Shown: positions 1 to 9,959, counted from the stretch's first letter. The stretch is 64,000 bases of DNA from Uliginosibacterium flavum (GCF_040566545.1 NZ_JBEWZI010000015.1:28666-92665); one strand, 5' to 3'. Notes: generated from the letters alone by a model not told the origin. Numbers and translations are program-made.

Positions 1-615
1 GTTCATGACGGCTTGGTCGTTCAGCGCGGCGAGTTGATCGTTGATGGGCCAGCAGATCCGCACGACATTTTGCGTTTGCAAGGTGTTGAGGCGCTTGCGC
101 GTTACATCATCGACGAGGTGCAGGACGTGTATCGTTTGCAGGGTGTGAAGATCAACGATAAACACATTGAAGTCATCGTTCGTCAGATGCTGCGCCGTGT
201 TGTTATCAGCGATCCGGGCAATACCCGATTCATCCGCGAAGAGCAGGTTGAGCGTTCAGAGTTTCTGGATGAGAACGACAAGATCAATGCGGAAGGGAAG
301 TTGCCTGCGACGTTCGAATACATGCTGCTGGGGATTACAAAGGCTTCCTTGTCTACGGACTCCTTCATCTCGGCAGCATCCTTCCAGGAAACAACGCGAG
401 TTCTGACTGAAGCCGCAATCATGGGCAAGAAGGACGATCTGCGCGGCCTGAAGGAGAACGTTATCGTTGGCCGTTTGATTCCGGCGGGTACAGGCTTGGC
501 CTATCATCGCACCCGCCGTGCTCAGCCTGCGGGCATTCATTTCGGGGGACTCAATCAGCCCGGAGCGGATGATGTTGTTTCAGCAGTTGAGGGAGAGGCT
601 CCCGAGGCTGCTTGA
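1..615 (+). CDS. rpoC: RNA polymerase beta' subunit, C-terminal part (5' end outside window)
   Basis: This is the last 204 residues of RpoC, the largest subunit of RNA polymerase. The reading frame is open from base 1, so the gene is cut by the window edge and the internal ATG at 13 is not a start. The conserved tail motif GITKASLSTDSFISAASFQE, followed by TTRVLTEAAI and the LKENVIVGRLIPAGTG segment, is characteristic of bacterial RpoC. Its TGA stop (613-615) lies inside the -35 hexamer of the promoter for the following str genes. The order rpoC-rpsL-rpsG-fusA-tuf is the usual betaproteobacterial one. Confidence 0.97.
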   Translation, partial: VHDGLVVQRGELIVDGPADPHDILRLQGVEALARYIIDEVQDVYRLQGVKINDKHIEVIVRQMLRRVVISDPGNTRFIREEQVERSEFLDENDKINAEGKLPATFEYMLLGITKASLSTDSFISAASFQETTRVLTEAAIMGKKDDLRGLKENVIVGRLIPAGTGLAYHRTRRAQPAGIHFGGLNQPGADDVVSAVEGEAPEAA

Positions 616-641
616 CGTGAGTCGCGGGGGTCGCATATACT
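612..641 (+). promoter_or_regulatory. Sigma70-like promoter of the str genes, overlapping the rpoC stop
   Basis: TTGACG (612-617), an 18-bp spacer and TATACT (636-641) make a near-consensus sigma70 promoter about 100 bp upstream of rpsL. The rpoC stop codon TGA is part of the -35 box. A small hairpin (GTCAGT 703-708, ACTGAC 712-717) lies in the leader. Reading is by eye only. Confidence 0.7.
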
Positions 642-742
642 CCCGCGTCTTTAAGGGGGTCGTCCAATCGTAGACGGCCTGAACTGTTTGATCGCGGCCC
701 GTGTCAGTTTTACTGACTGGTGGTGAGATCCGAGGAAATGTA

Positions 743-1120
743 ATGCCAACCATTAATCAACTCGTTCGCAAGGGTCGGGAAGCTCCCGTCTCCAAGAGCA
801 AGGTGCCTGCACTGGAAGCCTGTCCGCAAAAGCGCGGCGTGTGTACCCGTGTTTACACTACGACCCCGAAGAAGCCGAACTCTGCGCTTCGTAAGGTTGC
901 CAAGGTTCGTTTGACCAACGGCTTTGAGGTTATCTCCTATATCGGTGGTGAAGGCCACAACCTGCAAGAGCACTCGGTGGTGCTGATTCGCGGCGGGCGT
1001 GTAAAGGATTTGCCGGGTGTGCGTTATCACATTGTGCGCGGTTCGCTTGACCTTCAAGGGGTCAAGGGCCGTAAGCAATCCCGCTCCAAGTACGGCGCCA
1101 AGCGCCCGAAGAAGTCCTAA
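743..1120 (+). CDS. rpsL: 30S ribosomal protein S12
   Basis: S12 (125 aa) sits at the 30S decoding centre and checks codon-anticodon fit. MPTINQLVRKGR at the N-terminus and the TTPKKPNSALRK and GRVKDLPGVRYH loops are diagnostic. The loop lysines that are changed in streptomycin-resistant mutants are present (Lys43, Lys88), so the protein is of the drug-sensitive type; Asp89 is the residue modified by RimO in relatives. The start at 743 is preferred over an upstream in-frame codon at 701 because GAGGAA precedes it at 732-737 and the family starts with MPTINQ. It is followed by rpsG after 22 bp. Confidence 0.98.
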   Translation: MPTINQLVRKGREAPVSKSKVPALEACPQKRGVCTRVYTTTPKKPNSALRKVAKVRLTNGFEVISYIGGEGHNLQEHSVVLIRGGRVKDLPGVRYHIVRGSLDLQGVKGRKQSRSKYGAKRPKKS

Positions 1121-1142
1121 TTACTGACGAAAGGAGATAGAC

Positions 1143-1613
1143 ATGCCCCGTCGTCGCGAAGTGCCTAAGCGTGAAATTCTGCCAGATCCGAAATTTGGTT
1201 CCCAGGATGTTTCCAAGTTCATTAACGTCATCATGGATAGCGGCAAAAAGTCTGTAGCCGAGCGTATCGTGTATGGCGCGTTTGCCAATATTTCTACCAA
1301 GTCGGGCAAGGATCCGCTGGAAGTTTTTCTGGCGGCCATTGCTAACGTGAAGCCGGTTGTCGAAGTAAAAAGCCGTCGCGTTGGTGGTGCTAATTATCAG
1401 GTTCCTGTTGAAGTGCGTCCGTCCCGTCGGATGGCTCTTTCGATGCGCTGGTTGCGCGAATCGGCACGCAAGCGTTCCGAGAAATCCATGGCTCAGCGGC
1501 TTGCCGGTGAGTTATTGGAGGCTGCAGAAGGTCGCGGCGCGGCCATGAAGAAGCGTGACGAAGTTCATCGTATGGCTGATGCCAATAAGGCGTTCTCGCA
1601 CTTCAGGTTCTGA
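1143..1613 (+). CDS. rpsG: 30S ribosomal protein S7
   Basis: S7 (156 aa) is a primary 16S rRNA-binding protein that nucleates the 30S head near the E site. The start MPRRREVPKREILPDPKFGS and the motif RRVGGANYQVPVEV are typical. AAGGAGAT at 1131-1138 is a strong ribosome binding site. In E. coli S7 represses the str operon translationally; no equivalent site was identified here. A 119-bp gap separates it from fusA. Confidence 0.98.
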   Translation: MPRRREVPKREILPDPKFGSQDVSKFINVIMDSGKKSVAERIVYGAFANISTKSGKDPLEVFLAAIANVKPVVEVKSRRVGGANYQVPVEVRPSRRMALSMRWLRESARKRSEKSMAQRLAGELLEAAEGRGAAMKKRDEVHRMADANKAFSHFRF

Positions 1614-1732
1614 TTGATTGGCGCGTAGATGTAGGTCGGGCCCTGTATAGGGCTCGATTTATTTGAAGCCTGTCCGCAACACACAAAAAATTTCGTTTTT
1701 TCACCCCGCTTCAACTTAAAAAGGCTGAAACC

Positions 1733-3829
1733 GTGGCTCGCAAGACCCCCATCGAGAGATATCGCAATATCGGCATCTCTGCACACATCGACGCCGGCAA
1801 GACTACTACTACCGAGCGTATCCTTTTCTATACCGGCGTGAACCACAAGATCGGTGAAGTGCATGATGGCGCGGCCACCATGGACTGGATGGAACAGGAG
1901 CAGGAACGTGGTATCACCATTACCTCCGCAGCAACGACTTGCTTCTGGAAGGGGATGGGCGGCAATTTTGATGAGCATCGCATCAACATTATCGATACTC
2001 CTGGGCACGTAGACTTTACTATTGAGGTTGAGCGCTCCATGCGCGTGCTGGATGGCGCATGTATGGTTTATTGCGCTGTGGGTGGTGTTCAGCCGCAGTC
2101 TGAGACCGTTTGGCGTCAGGCTAACAAATACGGTGTGCCGCGCTTGGCGTTTGTGAACAAGATGGATCGCCAAGGCGCGGACTTCTTTAAGGTCTACAAT
2201 CAGATGCGCACTCGTTTGGGTGCAAATCCGGTGCCTCTGCAGGTGCCAATCGGCGCCGAAGATAATTTTCAAGGCGTGATTGATCTGGTCAAGATGAAGG
2301 CTGTGTTCTGGGATGAGGCATCGCAGGGCACTAAATTCACCTACGAAGAGATTCCTGCTGAGTTGCTCGCAACCGCCAAGGAGTGGCGCGAGAACTTGCT
2401 GGAAGTCGCAGCAGAGTCTTCCGAAGAGTTGATGAACAAGTACCTTGAAGAAGGTGACATGTCGGAACTCGATCTTAAGGCCGCGATTCGTGCGCGCACC
2501 ATCAAGAGCGAAATTGTTCCGATGATGTGTGGTACGGCCTTTAAGAACAAGGGTGTTCAAGCAATGCTTGATGCCGTTATTGAATACATGCCTTCGCCGG
2601 TAGATATTCCTCCTGTCGATGGTTTGGATGAGGATGGAAATGCCGTCACTCGCGATGCCGACGATAACGAGAAGTTCTCGGCCTTGGCTTTCAAGTTGAT
2701 GACGGATAAGTATGTTGGTCAGTTGACGTTTATCCGTGTCTATTCAGGTGTTCTGAAGTCCGGAGATTCGGTGTACAACCCGATCAAGGGTAAGAAGGAT
2801 CGTGTTGGTCGTTTGGTGCAGATGCACGCCAATGATCGCCAGGAGATCTCTGAGGTGTATGCGGGCGATATCGCGGCGTGCATCGGCTTGTCGTCAGTGA
2901 CGACCGGTGAAACCCTTTGTGATCCGGCTGCGGAAATTACCCTTGAACGCATGATCTTCCCTGATCCGGTGATTCACGTTGCCGTGGAGCCGAAGACTAA
3001 GGCTGACCAGGAAAAGATGGGTATCGCTCTGGGGCGTTTGGCTCAAGAAGATCCTTCTTTCCGCGTTCGCACTGACGAAGAGTCCGGCCAGACGATTATT
3101 TCTGGCATGGGCGAGTTGCACCTTGAAATTCTTGTTGATCGCATGAAACGCGAATTTGGCGTTGAGGCAAATGTCGGTGCGCCGCAAGTTGCTTATCGCG
3201 AAACGATTCGCAAAGTGGTTGAGGATGCTGAAGGTAAATTCGTCAAGCAGTCGGGCGGTCGTGGTCAGTATGGTCACGTAGTCATCAAGATCGAGCCTAA
3301 CGAAACGGGCAAGGGTTTTGAATTCGTTGATGCCGTCAAGGGCGGTACTGTTCCGCGTGAATATATTCCTGCTGTCGAAAAAGGCTTGCGCGAAAGTATT
3401 CCGAATGGCGTGTTGGCAGGCTTCCCGGTGGTTGATGTCAAGTGCACCTTGCATTTCGGCTCTTACCACGACGTGGACTCGAATGAAAACGCGTTCAAGA
3501 TGGCTGCGTCCATGGCCTTTAAAGAGGGTTGCCGTCGCGCCAGTCCAGTGTTGCTTGAGCCGATGATGGCTGTCGAAGTAGAGACGCCGGAAGACTTCAT
3601 GGGCAATATCATGGGCGATCTGTCAGGTCGTCGTGGTGTGGTGTTGGGTATGGAAGATCAGCCTGGTGGGATCAAAGCTATTAAAGCCGAGGTGCCGTTG
3701 GCGGAGATGTTCGGTTACTCGACAACGATGCGTTCCTTGTCGCAAGGCCGCGCAACGTACTCCATGGAATTCAAGCATTACAGCGAAGCGCCGAAGAATG
3801 TCGCTGACGCCATCATCAACAAGAAATAA
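1733..3829 (+). CDS. fusA: Elongation factor G
   Basis: EF-G (698 aa) is the GTPase that drives translocation on the ribosome. The P-loop AHIDAGKTTTTERIL starts near residue 17, DTPGHVDF is the G3 box and NKMDRQGADF the G4 box. Full length for the family, with domains II to V following (for example SGGRGQYGHVVIKIEP in domain IV). The start is GTG at 1733; an ATG-initiated alternative would cut the conserved ARKTPIERYRNIGI segment. It follows rpsG and precedes tuf by 25 bp. Confidence 0.98.
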   Translation: MARKTPIERYRNIGISAHIDAGKTTTTERILFYTGVNHKIGEVHDGAATMDWMEQEQERGITITSAATTCFWKGMGGNFDEHRINIIDTPGHVDFTIEVERSMRVLDGACMVYCAVGGVQPQSETVWRQANKYGVPRLAFVNKMDRQGADFFKVYNQMRTRLGANPVPLQVPIGAEDNFQGVIDLVKMKAVFWDEASQGTKFTYEEIPAELLATAKEWRENLLEVAAESSEELMNKYLEEGDMSELDLKAAIRARTIKSEIVPMMCGTAFKNKGVQAMLDAVIEYMPSPVDIPPVDGLDEDGNAVTRDADDNEKFSALAFKLMTDKYVGQLTFIRVYSGVLKSGDSVYNPIKGKKDRVGRLVQMHANDRQEISEVYAGDIAACIGLSSVTTGETLCDPAAEITLERMIFPDPVIHVAVEPKTKADQEKMGIALGRLAQEDPSFRVRTDEESGQTIISGMGELHLEILVDRMKREFGVEANVGAPQVAYRETIRKVVEDAEGKFVKQSGGRGQYGHVVIKIEPNETGKGFEFVDAVKGGTVPREYIPAVEKGLRESIPNGVLAGFPVVDVKCTLHFGSYHDVDSNENAFKMAASMAFKEGCRRASPVLLEPMMAVEVETPEDFMGNIMGDLSGRRGVVLGMEDQPGGIKAIKAEVPLAEMFGYSTTMRSLSQGRATYSMEFKHYSEAPKNVADAIINKK

Positions 3830-3854
3830 CTATTTTTGATTTAAGGAGCTAGAA

Positions 3855-5045
<1,191 letters not shown>

Positions 5046-5057
5046 GTTTTGTAAGTG

Positions 5058-5091
5058 CGGCGCGTCTGACTAGGCGCGCCGTTTGTTCTTT
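5058..5091 (+). terminator. Terminator-like hairpin after tuf
   Basis: CGGCGCG (5058-5064) and CGCGCCG (5075-5081) form a 7-bp GC stem with a 10-nt loop, followed by TTTGTTCTTT. It would separate str from S10-cluster transcription, at least partly, since rpsJ begins only 20 bp later. Confidence 0.6.
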
Positions 5092-5110
5092 GTGCTCTTT
5101 AGGAATAGAA

Positions 5111-5422
5111 ATGGCAAACCAGAAAATCCGCATCCGCCTTAAGGCTTTCGACTATCGCCTGATCGATCAATCTGCTCAGGAGATTGTTGAGACCGCCAAG
5201 CGTACAGGTGCTGTAGTGCGCGGCCCCGTGCCGATGCCGACAAAAATCGAACGATTCAACATTCTGCGTTCGCCGCACGTCAACAAGACGTCTCGCGACC
5301 AGTTTGAAATCCGGACCCATTTGCGCTTGATGGACATCATTGATCCGACAGATAAGACTGTTGATGCCTTGATGAAGCTGGATCTGCCGGCGGGCGTAGA
5401 TGTCGAAATCAAGCTGCAGTAA
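5111..5422 (+). CDS. rpsJ: 30S ribosomal protein S10
   Basis: S10 (103 aa) is a 30S head protein that, as NusE, also takes part in transcription antitermination. MANQKIRIRLKAFDYRLID, the RGPVPMPTKIERFNILRSPH loop and RTHLRLMDI identify it. The ATG at 5111 follows AGGAA and matches the family start; the longer frame from 5090 would begin inside the tuf terminator tail. It is separated from rplC by 126 bp containing a promoter. Confidence 0.97.
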   Translation: MANQKIRIRLKAFDYRLIDQSAQEIVETAKRTGAVVRGPVPMPTKIERFNILRSPHVNKTSRDQFEIRTHLRLMDIIDPTDKTVDALMKLDLPAGVDVEIKLQ

Positions 5423-5431
5423 TACTTGCGC

Positions 5432-5461
5432 TTGCATTTTTTTGCCACTTTGAGATAAACT
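5432..5461 (+). promoter_or_regulatory. Candidate sigma70 promoter before rplC
   Basis: TTGCAT (5432-5437), an 18-bp spacer and TAAACT (5456-5461). The -10 box runs into CTTGCGCTTCGCGTTTT, which is nearly the same as the sequence downstream of the rpsM promoter -10 box at 16086. The shared discriminator region supports both calls. Confidence 0.5.
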
Positions 5462-5548
5462 CTTGCGCTTCGCGTTTTGAATGCGGATTTGTCTGTTGTG
5501 GTGTCAATAGCGACTCGGTCAATCGAAACCGGGTCATAGGAGAAAAAC

Positions 5549-6190
5549 ATGAGTCTAGGCCTTGTCGGTCGCAAGGTCGGCATGACTCGCATTTTTGCTG
5601 AGGACGGCGCATCCGTTCCAGTGACTGTGCTTGACGTGTCGAACAATCGAGTGACCCAGATCAAGACAGCTGACGTGGACGGTTATTCCGCCATTCAGGT
5701 GGCTTTTGGTCAACGGCGTGCCAGTCGCGTTACCAAATCTATTGCCGGCCATGCGGCCAAGGCAGGGGTTGAGGCTGGTAGCGTAATGCGCGAATTCCGT
5801 ATCGGCGCTGAGCAGCTTGCTGGCTATAAAGCCGGTGATGTGATCAGCCTTGAGATTTTTACCGTGGGGCAGAAGGTCGATGTGACCGGCACCTCTATCG
5901 GTAAGGGTTTTGCTGGTGCAATCAAGCGTCACAATTTCAGCTCGCAGCGTGCGTCTCACGGTAACTCCCGTAGCCATAACGCGCCTGGTTCCATTGGTAT
6001 GGCGCAGGACCCGGGTCGAGTTTTTCCGGGTAAGCGGATGGCGGGTCATCTGGGGGCGGTCAAGTCGACCGTGCAAAACCTCGAGGTGGTGCGCGTGGAT
6101 GTGGAGCGCGGCCTGTTGCTTATCAAGGGCGCTGTGCCGGGTCATGATGGTGGGGACGTGATCGTGCGTCCGGCTGTCAAGGCTAACTGA
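5549..6190 (+). CDS. rplC: 50S ribosomal protein L3
   Basis: L3 (213 aa) helps start 50S assembly and reaches the peptidyl-transferase centre with a long loop. MSLGLVGRKVGMTRIF at the start and SRSHNAPGSIGMAQDPGRVF in the loop are diagnostic. The glutamine methylated by PrmB in relatives lies in that loop (MAQDPG). A good AGGAG box precedes the ATG. First gene of a tightly packed run rplC-rplD-rplW-rplB. Confidence 0.98.
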   Translation: MSLGLVGRKVGMTRIFAEDGASVPVTVLDVSNNRVTQIKTADVDGYSAIQVAFGQRRASRVTKSIAGHAAKAGVEAGSVMREFRIGAEQLAGYKAGDVISLEIFTVGQKVDVTGTSIGKGFAGAIKRHNFSSQRASHGNSRSHNAPGSIGMAQDPGRVFPGKRMAGHLGAVKSTVQNLEVVRVDVERGLLLIKGAVPGHDGGDVIVRPAVKAN

Positions 6191-6201
6191 GAGGGGACGT
6201 C

Positions 6202-6822
6202 ATGGAACTCAAGCTGATTAATGATCAGGGTCAGGCGTCCGCAACTGTGCAAGCTTCCGATGCTATTTTCGGTCGTGAGTATAGCGAGGCGCTGGTTCAC
6301 CAATTGGTGGTGGCCTATCAGGCGAATGCCCGTTCGGGCAATCGTGCACAAAAGGATCGTGGTGAAGTCAAGCACTCTACCAAGAAGCCTTTCCGTCAAA
6401 AGGGTACGGGTAATGCTCGTGCTGGTATGACATCCTCGCCGCTGTGGCGTGGGGGCGGCCGTATTTTTCCGAATCGTCCGGATGAGAATTTTACCCAGAA
6501 GGTGAATCGTAAGCAGTTCCGCGCAGGTATCGCATCGATCCTGTCGCAACTGGTGCGTGAAGATCGTCTGGTTGTGGTTGAGAGTATTGTTCTTGATGCT
6601 CCCAAGACTCGCCTTTTGGCTCAAAAGCTGAAGGGTTTTGGTGCCGAATCTGCTCTGCTGATTACCGATACGATGGATGAAAATCTGTGGTTGTCGTCAC
6701 GCAATCTGCATAATGTGTTGGTGCTTGAGGCCCACGAGGCTGATCCAGTGTCGCTGGTGCGCTATCCGCGCGTTATCGTGACTCGTGCTGCGATCGCCAA
6801 GATTGAGGAGATGTGGCAATGA
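6202..6822 (+). CDS. rplD: 50S ribosomal protein L4
   Basis: L4 (206 aa) binds 23S rRNA and lines the peptide exit tunnel. The motif QKGTGNARAGMTSSPLWRGG is the tunnel loop where macrolide-resistance changes occur in other species; it looks unaltered. In gammaproteobacteria L4 represses the S10 operon through a leader; the leader is not evident here. Its stop overlaps the rplW start (ATGA at 6819-6822). Confidence 0.97.
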   Translation: MELKLINDQGQASATVQASDAIFGREYSEALVHQLVVAYQANARSGNRAQKDRGEVKHSTKKPFRQKGTGNARAGMTSSPLWRGGGRIFPNRPDENFTQKVNRKQFRAGIASILSQLVREDRLVVVESIVLDAPKTRLLAQKLKGFGAESALLITDTMDENLWLSSRNLHNVLVLEAHEADPVSLVRYPRVIVTRAAIAKIEEMWQ

Positions 6823-7127
6823 GCTATAGCCAAGAGCGACTTCTGCAGGTGCTGCTCGCGCCGCAGATTTCAGAAAAGGCAACACGCGTTGCCGAAAAGA
6901 ATGAGCAGGTTGTGTTTCGTGTGGCGACAAGCGCTACCAAGCCCGAGGTGAAGGCTGCTGTTGAGCTATTGTTCAAAGTTCAGGTGGCATCCGTTCAGAT
7001 TCTGAACGTCAAGGGTAAGGTTAAGCGCTCGGGCCGTTCGGTTGGTCAGCGCAAGGGCTGGAAAAAAGCTTTTGTTTGCCTCAAGCCGGGCCAAGAGATT
7101 AACTTCGTTGACGGAGGGATTGCGTAA
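6819..7127 (+). CDS. rplW: 50S ribosomal protein L23
   Basis: L23 (102 aa) sits at the tunnel exit and docks trigger factor and SRP. The start MSYSQERLLQVLLAPQISEK and the end PGQEINFVDGGIA fit the family. The ATG at 6819 overlaps the rplD stop as ATGA, which argues for translational coupling and against the GTG six bases upstream. Its own stop overlaps the rplB start (TAATG at 7125-7129). Confidence 0.96.
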   Translation: MSYSQERLLQVLLAPQISEKATRVAEKNEQVVFRVATSATKPEVKAAVELLFKVQVASVQILNVKGKVKRSGRSVGQRKGWKKAFVCLKPGQEINFVDGGIA

Positions 7128-7951
7128 TGTTGGTTAAAGTAAAGCCTACCTCTCCGGGGCGTCGTGGCCTTGTCAAGGTTGTTAATCCTGGTCTGCATAA
7201 AGGTAAGCCTTTTGCTGGCTTGGTTGAGAGTCAGTCGAGGCATGCTGGCCGCAATACGGATGGTCGTATTACGGTTCGTCATCAAGGCGGCGGTCATAAG
7301 CAGCATTATCGTTTCATCGATTTCAAGCGTAACAAAGATGGCATCGTCGCCAAGGTTGAGCGTATTGAATACGATCCAAACCGTACCGCGAATATTGCGC
7401 TGTTGTGCTACGTGGATGGTGAGCGTCGTTACATTATTGCACCGAAGGGCTTGGTTGTTGGTCAAGAGCTATTGAGTGGTTCTGAGGCTCCCATCAAGAC
7501 AGGCAATGCACTGCCGATCCGCAATATCCCTGTTGGTAGCACGATCCACTGTGTGGAAATGTTGCCTGGCAAGGGCGCTCAATTGGCTCGTGCCGCAGGT
7601 ACTTCAGCTCAGCTTCTGGCGCGAGAAGGTACTTACGCTCAGGTGCGTCTCCGTTCTGGCGAAATCCGTCGCGTGCATATTGAATGCCGTGCGACGATTG
7701 GCGAAGTCGGCAATGAAGAAAATAACTTGCGCAAAATCGGCAAGGCCGGTGCGCAGCGTTGGCGCGGTATTCGCCCGACCGTTCGCGGTACGGTGATGAA
7801 CCCGGTGGATCACCCGCACGGTGGTGGTGAAGGCAAAACCGGCGAAGGTCGTGTGCCTGTCAGCCCGTGGGGCCAGCCGGCCAAGGGCTATCGTACGCGC
7901 AGCAATAAGCGTACTGACAGCATGATCGTTCAGCGTCGTCACAAGCGATAA
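7127..7951 (+). CDS. rplB: 50S ribosomal protein L2
   Basis: L2 (274 aa) is needed for subunit association and peptidyl transfer. KPTSPGRRGLVKV at the N-terminus, KDGIVAKVERIEYDPNR in the OB region and NPVDHPHGGGEGK (the conserved histidine loop) are clear. The N-terminal two residues ML are atypical (usually MA), but the start is fixed by the TAATG overlap with rplW. Confidence 0.98.
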   Translation: MLVKVKPTSPGRRGLVKVVNPGLHKGKPFAGLVESQSRHAGRNTDGRITVRHQGGGHKQHYRFIDFKRNKDGIVAKVERIEYDPNRTANIALLCYVDGERRYIIAPKGLVVGQELLSGSEAPIKTGNALPIRNIPVGSTIHCVEMLPGKGAQLARAAGTSAQLLAREGTYAQVRLRSGEIRRVHIECRATIGEVGNEENNLRKIGKAGAQRWRGIRPTVRGTVMNPVDHPHGGGEGKTGEGRVPVSPWGQPAKGYRTRSNKRTDSMIVQRRHKR

Positions 7952-7960
7952 GAGGTAGTC

Positions 7961-8236
7961 ATGGCACGTTCCGTTAAAAAAGGGCCGTTTGTAGACGACC
8001 ATCTGATCAAGAAGGTTGAAGCTGCTGCCGGTTCCACCGATAAGCGACCAATTAAGACTTGGTCACGTCGTTCAACGATTCTTCCCGAGTTTGTTGGTCT
8101 GACGATTGCTGTTCACAATGGCAAACAACACATTCCGGTTTATGTGACTGAAAATATGGTTGGTCACAAGCTGGGTGAGTTTGCGCTGACGCGTACCTTC
8201 AAGGGTCACGCCGCCAGCAAGAAGGCGAAGAGGTAA
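7961..8236 (+). CDS. rpsS: 30S ribosomal protein S19
   Basis: S19 (91 aa) binds 16S rRNA in the head with S13 and contacts the A-site tRNA. MARSVKKGPFVDDHL and KTWSRRSTILPEFVGLTIAVHNGK are family signatures. It follows rplB by nine bases and precedes rplV by nine bases, with AGAGGT as ribosome binding site. Confidence 0.97.
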   Translation: MARSVKKGPFVDDHLIKKVEAAAGSTDKRPIKTWSRRSTILPEFVGLTIAVHNGKQHIPVYVTENMVGHKLGEFALTRTFKGHAASKKAKR

Positions 8237-8245
8237 GGGGAAATC

Positions 8246-8575
8246 ATGGAAACCAATGCAAGTTTGCGCGGTGTCCGCCTCTCCGCTCAGAAGGGACGCC
8301 TTGTGGCTGACCTGGTGCGCGGCAAGCCGGTTGGACATGCTCTCAATGTTCTGGCTTTTTGCCCGAAGAAGGGTGCGACCATCATCAAGAAAGTGCTCGA
8401 ATCAGCGATTGCTAATGCTGAGCACAATGACGGTGCTGACATCGACACGCTCAAGGTCAAGACCATTCACGTGGAAAAGGGAACTTCTCTGAAACGTTTT
8501 ACCGCTCGCGCCAAAGGCCGCGGTAATCGGATCGAGAAGCAAACCTGCCACATCTATCTGACCGTCGGGGAGTAA
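8246..8575 (+). CDS. rplV: 50S ribosomal protein L22
   Basis: L22 (109 aa) is a tunnel protein that binds all 23S domains. METNASLRGVRLSAQKGRLVADLVRG and the long hairpin RAKGRGNRIEKQTCHIYLTV match the family (length typical). It ends one base before the rpsC start, so the two are probably translated together. Confidence 0.97.
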   Translation: METNASLRGVRLSAQKGRLVADLVRGKPVGHALNVLAFCPKKGATIIKKVLESAIANAEHNDGADIDTLKVKTIHVEKGTSLKRFTARAKGRGNRIEKQTCHIYLTVGE

Positions 8576-8576
8576 T

Positions 8577-9365
8577 ATGGGACAGAAAATCCACCCAATC
8601 GGGTTCCGCCTGGTTGTGACACGGAATTGGAGTTCTCGCTGGTACGCCAACAGTCAGAGTTACGCCAAGATGTTGTTGGAAGACATCAAGGTTCGTGACT
8701 ATCTGAAAAAGAAGTTGTCTCACGCTTCTGTTGGCCGTGTTTTGATTGAGCGCCCGGCTAAAAACGCGCGCATCACCATTTACAGCGCCCGTCCAGGCGT
8801 GGTGATTGGCAAAAAGGGCGAAGATATTGAAAGCCTGAAAGCTGAATTGCAAAAGATTATGGGCGTGCCGGTGCATGTCAATATCGAAGAAATTCGCAAG
8901 CCGGAAACGGATGCGCAATTGATTTCGGATTCGATTGCACAGCAGCTCGAGAAGCGCATCATGTTCCGCCGTGCGATGAAACGCGCCATGCAGAATGCAA
9001 TGCGTTTGGGTGCTCAGGGTATCAAGATCATGAGTGCCGGCCGCTTGAATGGCGCTGAGATTGCTCGTACCGAGTGGTATCGTGAAGGTCGTGTTCCTTT
9101 GCACACATTGCGTGCAGATATCGACTACGGTACATCCGAAGCCAGTACGACATACGGCATCATCGGAATCAAGGTATGGGTCTACAAGGGCGATATGGTT
9201 GCCAAGGGCGAACAGCCCGTAGCTGCTGAGCCTAACGAGAACGAAGGTCGCAAGAACCGCCGTCCTGCACGTAATGATGGTGATGCCAAGCCGGCTCCCC
9301 GTCGTGCTGTGCGCAAGACAGGTACTGTGACAAACGCAGGAGCTAGCGATGCTGCAGCCGAATAG
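8577..9365 (+). CDS. rpsC: 30S ribosomal protein S3
   Basis: S3 (262 aa) forms part of the mRNA entry channel. MGQKIHPIGFRLVVTRNW, the KH motif PGVVIGKKGEDIE and the C-terminal GTSEASTTYGIIGIKVWVYKGD identify it. It is about 30 residues longer than the E. coli protein because of a charged, Ala/Pro/Arg-rich tail (from about residue 215), a common betaproteobacterial feature. Its last 17 bases overlap the rplP start. Confidence 0.97.
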   Translation: MGQKIHPIGFRLVVTRNWSSRWYANSQSYAKMLLEDIKVRDYLKKKLSHASVGRVLIERPAKNARITIYSARPGVVIGKKGEDIESLKAELQKIMGVPVHVNIEEIRKPETDAQLISDSIAQQLEKRIMFRRAMKRAMQNAMRLGAQGIKIMSAGRLNGAEIARTEWYREGRVPLHTLRADIDYGTSEASTTYGIIGIKVWVYKGDMVAKGEQPVAAEPNENEGRKNRRPARNDGDAKPAPRRAVRKTGTVTNAGASDAAAE

Positions 9366-9762
9366 AAGGAAGTACCGCAAGGAGCAAAAGGGTCGGAATA
9401 CCGGCGTTGCGACTCGTGGCGCGAAGGTAAGTTTCGGTGAGTTTGGTCTGAAGGCCATTGGCCGTGGTCGTTTGACGGCCCGTCAGATCGAAGCTGCTCG
9501 TCGGGCGATGACGCGACACATCAAGCGCGGCGGCCGGATCTGGATTCGGATTTTCCCGGACAAGCCCATCTCCAAGAAACCCGCTGAGGTTCGAATGGGT
9601 AACGGTAAAGGTAATCCGGAGTATTGGGTTGCAGAGATTCAGCCGGGCAAAGTTCTGTATGAGATGGATGGCGTTGACGAAGTTCTCGCTCGCGAGGCTT
9701 TCCGTTTGGCTGCCGCGAAGCTTCCAATTGAGACCGCGTTTGTAACACGGCTTGTGGGGTAA
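9349..9762 (+). CDS. rplP: 50S ribosomal protein L16
   Basis: L16 (137 aa) contacts A- and P-site tRNA on the large subunit. MLQPNRRKYRKEQKGRN and GGRIWIRIFPDKPISKKPAE are diagnostic. The ATG at 9349 lies within rpsC (17-bp overlap) and is preceded by GCAGGAG inside rpsC, so the overlap is real. The arginine in the FPDKP region is hydroxylated by RoxA in relatives. Confidence 0.97.
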   Translation: MLQPNRRKYRKEQKGRNTGVATRGAKVSFGEFGLKAIGRGRLTARQIEAARRAMTRHIKRGGRIWIRIFPDKPISKKPAEVRMGNGKGNPEYWVAEIQPGKVLYEMDGVDEVLAREAFRLAAAKLPIETAFVTRLVG

Positions 9763-9767
9763 GAAAA

Positions 9768-9959
9768 ATGAAGGCGAATGAGTTGCGCTCCAAGAGCGCT
9801 ACCGAGCTCCAGGAAGAATTGGTTGCGCTGCTGAAAGAGCAGTTCTCCCTGCGGATGCAGATTGCCACGCAACAACTGAACAATACGTCCCAGTTGCCGC
9901 GTGTGCGTCGCGACATTGCGCGCGTTCGTACATTTCTGCGTGAAAAGGCGGTGGCGTAA
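9768..9959 (+). CDS. rpmC: 50S ribosomal protein L29
   Basis: L29 (63 aa) is a two-helix protein at the tunnel exit next to L23. MKANELRSKSATELQEELVAL and the ending RRDIARVRTFLREKA fit the family. Its stop overlaps the rpsQ start as TAATG (9957-9961). Confidence 0.95.
   Translation: MKANELRSKSATELQEELVALLKEQFSLRMQIATQQLNNTSQLPRVRRDIARVRTFLREKAVA

Noticed and set aside
1565..2560. 331-aa minus-strand frame over fusA
   Set aside because: Mirrors the fusA coding frame and shows no domain; fusA is certain.
5046..5110. S10-operon leader for L4 autoregulation
   Set aside because: The gap before rpsJ is only 65 bp and holds a simple terminator-like hairpin, not the multi-stem leader of enterobacteria.
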